Below, in pieces: positions 7,219-12,549 of a DNA stretch of 12,549 nucleotides (position 1 is its first letter; every line of letters begins with the position of its first letter). A model generated the notes under the pieces. The model ran no database searches. It was not told the DNA's origin and worked only from the letters and a program-made list of their open reading frames with translations. Made by a program: the position numbers and the translations under genes. The DNA comes from Synechococcales cyanobacterium PMM_0003 (GTDB lineage: Bacteria > Cyanobacteriota > Cyanobacteriia > Pseudanabaenales > Pseudanabaenaceae): contig CASBRC010000002.1 in assembly GCA_949128015.1 (NCBI GenBank), forward strand, positions 1-12,549, given 5' to 3'.

Positions 7219-8136
7219 CGCACTTTTTAAAATGCTCGGAGTTTCCTGATTAATCATCTGGGCGGCGAGTTTACAAAAATATTGAATCGGGGGGATTTGA
7301 ATGCGATCGCTAGTTGTAACTAGCACAATTTCGCGAGTTAGGCAGGGTTCATTTAGCGATCGCACTACTAAGTCTGGCGCATCGGTTAATTCCACTAAAA
7401 ATGTTTCAGGAAGTAAGGCAATCAAACTGCCTTGCTTAACTACGCCTCGAAAAGCCTCAAGAGAATTCAGTTCAAGAGCCGCATGTAAACGAATACCTTG
7501 GCGATTGAACTGGTCTTGGACAAGGCGTTGTAATCCGTAACCATCTTTAAATACTGCCTGTGGGACATTGTGTAAGTCTTTCCATGTTATTGATTCTCTT
7601 TTGCACAATGGATGATTAATCGGCAACAATATTTGGATCTTTTCCTCATACAGATGCTCAACTACCATTTCTGAACTCGCAGTTAAAAATGGATTATTCA
7701 TCACGATCGCAATATCAATCAAGCCATCTTTGAGAACCTTGAGAGCGCGATCGCTTCCCAATGTCGTTACGCGCAATTGGACATTGGGATAAGTCTTAGA
7801 AAACTTTTGTAATATTGGCGGCAATTGATAAGCACAGGCTGAAGGAATCCCCGCTACACAAAGTTCTGTTTGCTTACCTGCCTGCAAATCAAGTAATTCT
7901 TGTTCAGCAGTTGACCAAATCTGACAAATTTTCCTAGCATGATTTAATAAGCGGTCGCCTCCTAATGTTAATTTCGCATTCCCCTGACGATGAAACAGCG
8001 ATATGCCGACAGTTGCTTCCAAAGACTGCACCTGTCGGCTAATGGTTGACTGACTAACTCCGCACTTCTGTGCTGCTTGCTGAAAGTTTCCTGTTTCCGC
8101 AACTGCTAAAAATGCTTGTAACTGTTCCAAACGCAT
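7213..8136 (-). CDS. LysR-family transcriptional regulator
   Basis: This 307-residue protein has the standard LysR layout. An N-terminal winged helix-turn-helix (MRLEQLQAFLAVAETGNFQQAA, recognition region GVSQSTISRQVQSLE at about 26-40, then LFHRQG) is followed by a linker helix and a two-lobed periplasmic-binding-protein-like effector domain from about residue 90 to 295. The usual IDIAIVMNNP segment (about 140-149) follows the first lobe. Its N-terminus differs from what I recall of the cyanobacterial RbcR, NdhR and CmpR regulators, so I give no symbol. Target and inducer are unknown; the adjacent TrpD-like gene or its own promoter are candidates by position only. ATG start, with a long palindrome just upstream. 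Confidence 0.92.
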   Translation of the reverse strand: MRLEQLQAFLAVAETGNFQQAAQKCGVSQSTISRQVQSLEATVGISLFHRQGNAKLTLGGDRLLNHARKICQIWSTAEQELLDLQAGKQTELCVAGIPSACAYQLPPILQKFSKTYPNVQLRVTTLGSDRALKVLKDGLIDIAIVMNNPFLTASSEMVVEHLYEEKIQILLPINHPLCKRESITWKDLHNVPQAVFKDGYGLQRLVQDQFNRQGIRLHAALELNSLEAFRGVVKQGSLIALLPETFLVELTDAPDLVVRSLNEPCLTREIVLVTTSDRIQIPPIQYFCKLAAQMINQETPSILKSAL

Positions 8137-8158
8137 GAAAAATCAATGATAGCTAGTT

Positions 8159-8237
8159 AAGTAGGCAGGTAAAAAAACTAAAAAGCCGTGGCGCACGCTG
8201 TGCATGCGCCACAGCTTTTTGGTTTTTTTACCTACTT
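8159..8237. repeat. Two-tier inverted repeat upstream of lysR (same family as 281-386)
   Basis: The inner arms 8180-8195 and 8205-8220 (AAAAAGCCGTGGCGCA / TGCGCCACAGCTTTTT) pair with one C/T difference around a 9-base loop. The outer arms AAGTAGG...TAAAAAAAC and GTTTTTTTACCTACTT pair, with four extra bases on the left. The core and ends match the repeat at 281-386, but the middle arms differ. It sits in the presumed leader or promoter zone of lysR. Confidence 0.75.
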
Positions 8238-8307
8238 ATCCCATCATTAAGCAGCTTCTAGGGTTTTAGAAAAGTAGCGTTGGTAACAAGTGAATTTTAT
8301 AGCTTAA

Positions 8308-8354
8308 AACCAAAAAGAAGTAGCAGCGCTTTGCGCTGCTACTTCTTTTTGGTT
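8308..8354. terminator. Perfect 22-bp hairpin after the membrane-protein gene
   Basis: The arms 8308-8329 and 8333-8354 are exactly complementary around TTT, with the core AGCAGCGC / GCGCTGCT. On the minus strand the hairpin begins three bases past the membrane-protein stop codon (8358-8360). It ends in CTTTTTGGTTTTAAG, so it can act as its terminator. The span 8238-8307 holds nothing recognisable. Confidence 0.7.
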
Positions 8355-8357
8355 AAT

Positions 8358-8759
8358 CTACTTAATTAATGATTCACCAAAGGTGCGAACTGTTGGCAAC
8401 GTATCAGTAAACCATCCCAAACCCAATCCTGCACCAGCGATCAAAGCCAATACAAAAAAATTCCAGCCGCGATTGTTCATAAAAGCGCGAAGTTCATTTC
8501 TAGCGACATATATTAATAATGTCCAAACTACACTAATACCAAGCGATAGTAAGAGCTGATCTTTTTTGGCAAATACAAAGATTACTGCTGCGATCGCCCA
8601 CGCAACTGAGAATAGCCATTCCACCCCAAATGCGATCGCGCCTATTGGAATCCAGATCCGCCAATCAGCCCTGTGAATAGAAAGTAGCCATCCATAGACA
8701 ATATAACCAACGAGTACAAGAGCTAGAGAAAAAATTGGCAATTTTCGTAAAGTTCGCAT
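8358..8759 (-). CDS. Small four-helix membrane protein of unknown function
   Basis: This 133-residue protein is mostly membrane. Hydrophobic segments lie at about 8-28, 36-63, 69-86 and 99-117. A basic N-terminus (MRTLRKLP) and the loops KKDQ (65-68) and RNELRAFMNNRG (87-98) suggest a cytoplasmic N-terminus by the positive-inside rule. The third hydrophobic segment is the shortest. There is no cleavable signal peptide with a clear site and no catalytic motif. I do not recognise the family; it may be a conserved cyanobacterial hypothetical. It lies in a minus-strand run between the yciO-like gene and lysR, with hairpins on both sides, so it may be a separate transcription unit. Confidence 0.75.
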   Translation of the reverse strand: MRTLRKLPIFSLALVLVGYIVYGWLLSIHRADWRIWIPIGAIAFGVEWLFSVAWAIAAVIFVFAKKDQLLLSLGISVVWTLLIYVARNELRAFMNNRGWNFFVLALIAGAGLGLGWFTDTLPTVRTFGESLIK

Positions 8760-8817
8760 ATTTCACATCACCACAGATAGACTATTAGTTGAGGTTATAA
8801 CTCAAATTGCACCATCT

Positions 8818-8896
8818 AAGTAGATGGGCAGAAAAATTCCTTAAAAGCCAAAAGGCTGCGCGTGCGCCACAGCCTTTTGGCTTTTAAGGAATTTTC
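8818..8896. repeat. Inverted repeat that includes the end of the yciO-like gene
   Basis: Arms 8831-8858 and 8870-8896 pair over 27 bases with one bulged A (CCTTAAAAGCCAAAAGGCTG and its complement). The right arm holds the stop codon and the last codons of the yciO-like gene (from 8884). The right side keeps the TGCGCCACAGCC core of the 281-386 family and the left edge keeps TAAGTAG, but the left core half is deleted. It can act as a terminator on the minus strand. Confidence 0.7.
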
Positions 8897-9552
8897 CCTA
8901 ATCCTTGGCGCAAGATCTGGGGATTAAGACCATCTGTCAAATCGAGAATTGTCGATACTTCGTAATGATAATCTGAGCCATCATCAACAATCACATCGAC
9001 TAATTTTTCAAAATAATCAAACAGCTCCATTTTGGGCAAATTCTCGACATCACGCTGATGATGTTCTTTGTCTAGATCTCCGAAATCTTGTTCTTCTAGA
9101 TCGTCTTCTTTGAGGTTGGCTGATGTGGAAATAATCGGGTTTCCCAAAGCTTCAATGATCGCTTGTGATACTCGATGATCGGGAACGCGAATTCCTGTAG
9201 TTTTCCGCTTAGGATTTAATACTAACTTAGGAACCAGTTTGGTCGCAGGTAAAATGAAGGTGAAAGCGCCTGGAACTAGACTTCTCATTGTGCGATAGTT
9301 CACATCCGATACATTCGCATATTCAGAAATATTTGATAGGGATGAACATAAGAAAGTGAGTGGTTTGTCATTTGACATCTGCTTAAGTTGTCGAACGCGC
9401 TGCACCGCCGTCTTCGACATCAAATCGCAACCGATCGCATAGACTGTATCAGTCGGATAGAGCATGATCGCGCCACCACGTAGGGCTGACACAATTTGGG
9501 CGATCGTGCGTGGTTGTGGATTGTCAGGATGCAGTCGGTGGAGCGTTGCCAT
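8884..9552 (-). CDS. Sua5/YciO/YrdC-family protein (YciO-like)
   Basis: From the ATG at 9552 this is a 222-residue protein of the YrdC fold. Motifs in order are LHPDNPQPR (7-15), which matches what I recall of the E. coli YciO N-terminus, GAIMLYPTDTVYAIGC (27-42), KPLTFLC (63-69), PGAFTFIL (94-101), GIRVPDH (120-126), STSAN (142-146) and STILDLTD (200-207). Sua5/YrdC enzymes make threonylcarbamoyl-AMP for the tRNA t6A37 modification; the YciO branch is related but its exact role is less clear. Residues 148-175 form an acidic insert (KEDDLEEQDFGDLDKE). An upstream in-frame GTG at 9588 lies in a hairpin and is a poor start. The final codons are part of a palindrome. serS is upstream on the same strand. 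Confidence 0.88.
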   Translation of the reverse strand: MATLHRLHPDNPQPRTIAQIVSALRGGAIMLYPTDTVYAIGCDLMSKTAVQRVRQLKQMSNDKPLTFLCSSLSNISEYANVSDVNYRTMRSLVPGAFTFILPATKLVPKLVLNPKRKTTGIRVPDHRVSQAIIEALGNPIISTSANLKEDDLEEQDFGDLDKEHHQRDVENLPKMELFDYFEKLVDVIVDDGSDYHYEVSTILDLTDGLNPQILRQGLGKIP

Positions 9553-9578
9553 AGTTGCGCCTCGCGCTAAATTTTGTG

Positions 9579-9605
9579 AAGCAAGCACGCTTTGCGTGCT
9601 TGCTT
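9579..9605. repeat. Perfect 12-bp hairpin upstream of the yciO-like gene
   Basis: AAGCAAGCACGC (9579-9590) pairs with GCGTGCTTGCTT (9594-9605) around TTT. It lies between serS and the yciO-like gene, beside a second hairpin at 9616-9650. The core CGC-TTT-GCG is the same as at 8308-8354. Confidence 0.65.
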
Positions 9606-9615
9606 TAGAGATTAT

Positions 9616-9650
9616 TAAGGGGAAAGTGCGCGAAGCGCACTTTCCCCTTA
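9616..9650 (-). terminator. Perfect 16-bp hairpin starting at the serS stop codon
   Basis: TAAGGGGAAAGTGCGC (9616-9631) pairs with GCGCACTTTCCCCTTA (9635-9650) around GAA. Read on the minus strand, the hairpin begins exactly with the serS TAA. The following sequence (TTAATAATCTC) has no real T-run, so termination is plausible but not certain. Confidence 0.6.
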
Positions 9651-10934
9651 AAGGTATTCTCTGTTCATTAGAGGTTGCAGTACTTCAGGGAGTAAAATTC
9701 TTCCATCAGGCTGTTGATAGTTTTCGAGAATTGCAGACATTGTGCGTCCAACCGCTAAACCAGAACCATTGATTGTATGCAAAAATTCTGTTCCTTTTTT
9801 GCCCTTGCTCTTAAAGCGGATATTGGCGCGACGAGCTTGGAAATCAAGGAAGTTAGAGCAACTCGAAATTTCGCGATAGGTATTGGCTGCGGGGAGCCAG
9901 ACTTCGAGGTCGTAGCATTTAGCAGCGCTAAATCCAATATCGCCTGTGCAAAGTTCGACAACGCGGTAGGGAAGTTTTAAAGCTTGCAAGATTGATTCGG
10001 CATCACGCACCAGTCTTTCATGCTCCTCTGCCGAGTTTTCGGGAAGCACAAATTTGACGAGTTCGACTTTATTGAACTGGTGCAGCCTGATTAAACCTCT
10101 AGTGTCGCGTCCATAGCTACCAGCTTCACGGCGAAAACAGGGGGTATAGGCACAATGTGCGATCGGTAAAGTCTCGCCTTCTAAAGTTTCATCACGATAG
10201 AGATTAGTAACAGGCACTTCCGACGTGGGAATTAGCCACAGATCATCTTCCGCACATTTAAATAAGTCATCGGCGAATTTTGGTAATTGCCCAGTGCTTG
10301 TCATGCTTGCCGTATTGACTAAAAGCGGCGGTGCAACTTCTACATAACCATTGGCAGTGTGGGTATTCAGCATGAACTGAATTAGAGCGCGTTCGAGGGC
10401 GGCTCCAGCACCGATTAAGTTGACAAAGCGAGCTTGAGAGATTTTGACGGCGCGTTCAAAGTTGAGGATTCCTAGTTTTTCGCCGATTTCCCAATGAGGC
10501 AAAATATCAGCGCGATCGCCTATATATCTATCTCTATATTCATCGCCCCAACGTCGAACTTCCACATTCTCGGTTTCATTGCTACCGATAGGCGTAGTTT
10601 CACAAGGCAAATTCGGCAAACTCATCAAAATTACGTTGCTTTCTTCACGCAGCGCTTTTTCTTGGGGTTCCAGTTCTGATAGTAGTAGTTTTATTTCAGG
10701 CGATCGCAATTTTAGTGCTTGAATTTCTTCGGCGGGTGCGCCAGCTTTCATTTTGATGCCAACTTGCTTACCGATGTCGTTGCTTTCGGCTTGCAAATGC
10801 GATCGCTGAGTTTCGAGGGTACGCACTTCCTGCTCTAGTTCGACCAATCTACTAATGTCGTAATCTTTACCTCGACTGTTGAGGCGAGCTTGCACCTGTT
10901 CGGGCTGCGATCGCAAAAGCTTAATGTCTAACAC
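9648..10934 (-). CDS. serS: Seryl-tRNA synthetase
   Basis: SerS charges tRNA(Ser) with serine in the cytosol; it is a class II synthetase. The 428-residue length is standard. The N-terminal coiled-coil tRNA-binding arm spans about residues 28-105 ([20 protein letters not shown], then EIQALK and [12 protein letters not shown]). The catalytic domain has motif 1 near [10 protein letters not shown] (196-205), the TSE serine-site loop (237-239), motif 2 [20 protein letters not shown] (267-286) and motif 3 [19 protein letters not shown] (389-407). The start codon is GTG at 10932-10934, chosen because [14 protein letters not shown] aligns with the conserved SerS N-terminus. A TATGAT-like -10 (minus strand, 10966-10971) lies about 30 bases upstream. 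The stop codon forms the first bases of a hairpin. Confidence 0.96.
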   Translation of the reverse strand: MLDIKLLRSQPEQVQARLNSRGKDYDISRLVELEQEVRTLETQRSHLQAESNDIGKQVGIKMKAGAPAEEIQALKLRSPEIKLLLSELEPQEKALREESNVILMSLPNLPCETTPIGSNETENVEVRRWGDEYRDRYIGDRADILPHWEIGEKLGILNFERAVKISQARFVNLIGAGAALERALIQFMLNTHTANGYVEVAPPLLVNTASMTSTGQLPKFADDLFKCAEDDLWLIPTSEVPVTNLYRDETLEGETLPIAHCAYTPCFRREAGSYGRDTRGLIRLHQFNKVELVKFVLPENSAEEHERLVRDAESILQALKLPYRVVELCTGDIGFSAAKCYDLEVWLPAANTYREISSCSNFLDFQARRANIRFKSKGKKGTEFLHTINGSGLAVGRTMSAILENYQQPDGRILLPEVLQPLMNREYL

Positions 10935-11039
10935 GGACTTTTATCTACCTAAATGCACTCAAAGCATCATAACTCACTGCATTACAGTTAATGCGATCGT
11001 AAATTTTTAATATTTTAATTGGGTTTATAATTCTCGCAA
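10935..11039 (-). promoter_or_regulatory. Likely serS promoter region
   Basis: Upstream of the serS GTG there is a minus-strand TATGAT (10966-10971) suited as a -10 element. A small dyad GCATTA-CAGT-TAATGC (10979-10994) sits where a -35 or operator would lie. No convincing -35 box is seen. No riboswitch-like fold is apparent. Confidence 0.3.
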
Positions 11040-11066
11040 TGCGATCGCAATAAAGCACCATGACTC
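11040..11066. repeat. Left copy of the 27-bp direct repeat flanking the TA cassette
   Basis: This 27-base stretch starts TGCGATCGCAATAAAG (containing HIP1) and ends CACCATGACTC. It is identical to 11766-11792. Here the ATG ACT C is followed by GATGGGCGCACTAG and stops after six codons, so it is not a gene. Confidence 0.9.
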
Positions 11067-11082
11067 GATGGGCGCACTAGGT

Positions 11083-11463
11083 TCACTCTTCTTCGCTTAC
11101 AACTTTTCTAACTCTAAATTTATTCTTGTCAACGATTACGATCGCACCAACTATTTCTGAAGTATCTACGCGATCGATAAATTGTTCTACTACTTGCCGA
11201 ATCTCGATCGCATTTGCTTCAAAGGGAAATCTTAAAACTATTAAGCCACAGTGTGAGTTTGGAGGATAGGTTTTGATATTTGCCCAGCCGAGATCTCGGC
11301 TAATAATGATGCGCTGTTCTTGTTGTGCAAATATGAATAGTTGGGGATCTTTTGTGCCACTTAGTCCTGAAGTCTTTACGTGAATGGTGTCATAGCCCTT
11401 GAGGTTGAGCAAGTTCTCTAAACTCAATGGACAATCCTCATCAATGAGAAAACGTAACTTCAA
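11083..11463 (-). CDS. DUF5615 PIN-like toxin of a toxin-antitoxin pair
   Basis: This 126-residue protein is of the DUF5615 (PIN-like, Mut7-C related) type, predicted to be an RNase toxin. The N-terminus KLRFLIDEDCPLSL gives the acidic cluster Asp8-Glu9-Asp10. Asp39 (TKDPQLF) and Asp57 in IISRDLGWAN complete the likely metal-binding set. The start is TTG at 11461-11463, inside a TTGA that is also the antitoxin stop. A start here is needed because the conserved FLIDEDCP strand begins at residue 5 and no ATG is near. The 4-base overlap implies translational coupling to the antitoxin. The C-terminus ends in an acidic SEEE. RNase activity is inferred from the fold family and is not visible directly. 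Confidence 0.85.
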   Translation of the reverse strand: MKLRFLIDEDCPLSLENLLNLKGYDTIHVKTSGLSGTKDPQLFIFAQQEQRIIISRDLGWANIKTYPPNSHCGLIVLRFPFEANAIEIRQVVEQFIDRVDTSEIVGAIVIVDKNKFRVRKVVSEEE

Positions 11464-11702
11464 CTAGCTTTCTCCATTGGATAAGTTGTTTCGTAGTTTA
11501 GTAATTCAGAAAAATATGCTAGGGATGTCAAAATTTGTTGTCGGGTAATTGCATATTCTTCGATGACTTCTTCATAGCTCATGCCACCTGCGAGGGAGCC
11601 GATGATTATGGCTACGGGGATGCGTGTCCCTGTTAATACTGGTTTGCCATGTTGAATTTCGGTGTCGATGGTAATCGCATTATTCGGGGTGGTGTTTTTC
11701 AT
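11460..11702 (-). CDS. DUF433-family antitoxin
   Basis: From the ATG at 11702 this is an 80-residue protein with a DUF433 domain: HGKPVLTGTRIPVAIIIGSL (18-37) followed by a helix-turn-helix-like region, MSYEEVIEEYAITRQQILTSLAYF (41-64). DUF433 proteins are common partners of DUF5615 toxins, and the gene order (antitoxin first, 4-base overlap) is the usual one. It probably binds DNA to repress the operon and binds the toxin. The frame stays open to a GTG at 11726, which would add eight residues; the ATG is preferred because the conserved part begins only around residue 10. No Shine-Dalgarno sequence is obvious. The cassette is bracketed by 27-bp direct repeats. Confidence 0.85.
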   Translation of the reverse strand: MKNTTPNNAITIDTEIQHGKPVLTGTRIPVAIIIGSLAGGMSYEEVIEEYAITRQQILTSLAYFSELLNYETTYPMEKAS

Positions 11703-11765
11703 TTTTTTAACACATACATCTAGCACTATCTTAAAATATCATTTAAGAATATCGCTGTCATTATT

Positions 11766-11792
11766 TGCGATCGCAATAAAGCACCATGACTC
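11766..11792. repeat. Right copy of the 27-bp direct repeat, containing the NACHT gene start
   Basis: Identical to 11040-11066. In this copy the ATG (11786-11788) opens the long NACHT-family frame, so the repeat covers the last 20 bases of its leader and the first seven coding bases. Confidence 0.9.
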
Positions 11793-12549
11793 AAGAGCCA
11801 GAATCAAAAGAATCAGATAAATCTACAAACTCTACCCCAGAGAAAAAGATTTTTGGTATTGATGTTAGTGATATTCCCAAATTTTTAAGCTGGTCGTCGT
11901 TAGGTGGCACTGGCGGATTATGTCTTAATTTTTTGATACAGGGAGATTGGACAAAGGCGGCGATCTTTTTCCTTTTATTTGTTATTACCGCAAGTTGGGG
12001 CTTGATTTGGGCTTTTGGCAAAAGCTTTTTAGATACGCTTAAAGATGGCTTAGGCAGCATAGGCAAAACTAGCGCTGAACAGGTTTTGGAAAACGTAAAG
12101 CAGCAAGGCAAGATTTCAGCAGAAAAATCTATCCAAAATGATGCTAGAGAAGCTGAGCTAAAACGACTTACTGATTTTGAATCAAGATATCTGGAAGAAC
12201 AAAGAGATACTTGTCATCGAGATGAAGCGGATGGGGTTAGGGAAGAAGATCATCTCGACAACTATCCTGTGTTGCAAGAAATATTTGTACCTTTGCGGCT
12301 GATCGATAGTCCTAGAGAGTCTGGATTTAGCAAATATGAAGAACTAGAGTGTGGTCAAATATCGGATATTTGGCAGTTGTTGAAAAATAGCCAAGACAAA
12401 GAAAAACTTAAAAGGATCTCGATTCGGGCAAGGGGCGGCTATGGCAAAACTACGCTTTTAAAATATCTCACATACGTTTACAGTACTTGCGCCTATGAAA
12501 AATATAAAGCCCCAGAATTTATTCCCTTTTTGTTGTATTTGTCTCGTTG
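11786..12549 (+). CDS. Membrane-anchored NACHT/STAND-type NTPase, 3' end outside window
   Basis: The frame is open from ATG 11786 to the window edge (254 codons). Layout: a hydrophilic N-tail (1-30); a hydrophobic region of one or two membrane helices (a moderate one at about 38-52, a strong one AAIFFLLFVITASWGLIWAF at 58-77); a charged, probably helical linker (95-150); then a predicted NTPase domain with the Walker A segment SIRARGGYGKTTLLKYL (212-228, Lys221). Residue 215 is Ala where the loop often starts with Gly. The following FIPFLLYLSR matches the strand after Walker A in NACHT proteins. Bacterial NACHT/STAND proteins usually have a C-terminal sensor and an N-terminal effector; here a membrane effector is inferred and the sensor is not visible. 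Function, perhaps antiphage defence or signalling, is inference. No Shine-Dalgarno sequence is seen; the start lies in the 27-bp repeat. Confidence 0.8.
   Translation, partial: MTQEPESKESDKSTNSTPEKKIFGIDVSDIPKFLSWSSLGGTGGLCLNFLIQGDWTKAAIFFLLFVITASWGLIWAFGKSFLDTLKDGLGSIGKTSAEQVLENVKQQGKISAEKSIQNDAREAELKRLTDFESRYLEEQRDTCHRDEADGVREEDHLDNYPVLQEIFVPLRLIDSPRESGFSKYEELECGQISDIWQLLKNSQDKEKLKRISIRARGGYGKTTLLKYLTYVYSTCAYEKYKAPEFIPFLLYLSR

Noticed and set aside
9553..9588. GTG start giving the yciO-like protein 12 more residues
   Set aside because: The GTG lies inside a perfect hairpin, and the family's N-terminal HPDNPQ block fits the ATG at 9552.
11040..11082. Left 27-bp repeat copy as a gene start (ATG at 11060)
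   Set aside because: The frame stops after six codons and shows no further similarity to the NACHT gene.
11791..12111. Minus-strand frame of 106 codons opposite the NACHT gene
   Set aside because: It is antisense to a well-supported coding frame and shows no domain or composition of a real protein.

Overview
The window looks like a cyanobacterial chromosome segment. The octamer GCGATCGC (the HIP1 motif typical of cyanobacteria) occurs about twenty times in 12.5 kb. The gene set (cyanobacterial-type GlpX F/SBPase, HemA of the C5 tetrapyrrole route, Fe-S type PurF) and the many intergenic palindromes fit a filamentous or Pseudanabaena-like cyanobacterium; that genus-level guess is only an impression. 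No tRNA, rRNA, CRISPR array or transposase gene was seen.

Layout, left to right. The window opens with the last 53 codons of an unrecognised + strand gene (1-162), whose 3' end is tandemly duplicated into a palindrome-rich gap. Next come a + strand ArsC/Spx-family thioredoxin-fold gene (420-770) and a small very basic ORF (869-1087) that runs through two hairpins. It converges on a minus-strand operon of purF followed by a VOC-fold gene (1077-3052, ATGA overlap). A divergent intergenic region of nearly 400 bases separates purF from glpX (3437-4480, fructose-1,6-/sedoheptulose-1,7-bisphosphatase). hemA follows on the + strand (4759-6060) and ends at a bidirectional terminator.

From 11702 down to 6097 all genes are on the minus strand. 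In transcription order they are a DUF433/DUF5615 toxin-antitoxin pair, serS, a yciO-like Sua5/YrdC-family gene, a four-helix membrane protein, a LysR regulator and a TrpD-fold protein that lacks the usual PRPP motif. Most gaps in this run are filled by strong hairpins. At the right edge a + strand gene (11786 to the end, truncated by the window) encodes a protein with an N-terminal membrane segment, a charged linker and a NACHT/STAND-type Walker A motif. It is a plausible defence or signalling NTPase.

Two things stand out. First, the toxin-antitoxin cassette is bracketed by an exact 27-bp direct repeat whose right copy contains the promoter-proximal DNA and start codon of the NACHT gene, and whose left copy carries a dead ATG ACT C relic. 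This suggests gain of the cassette or rearrangement next to a defence gene. Second, the gaps carry a set of palindromes with recurring cores (GTGGCGCA...TGCGCCAC, or CGC-NNN-GCG) but unrelated, locus-specific and often perfectly complementary arms. Several of these arms include or touch the stop codon of the adjacent gene.

The core metabolic genes (purine synthesis, Calvin cycle/gluconeogenesis, tetrapyrrole synthesis, serine charging) are housekeeping genes without a shared pathway. The accessory material is concentrated right of about 10.95 kb and in the intergenic palindromes.
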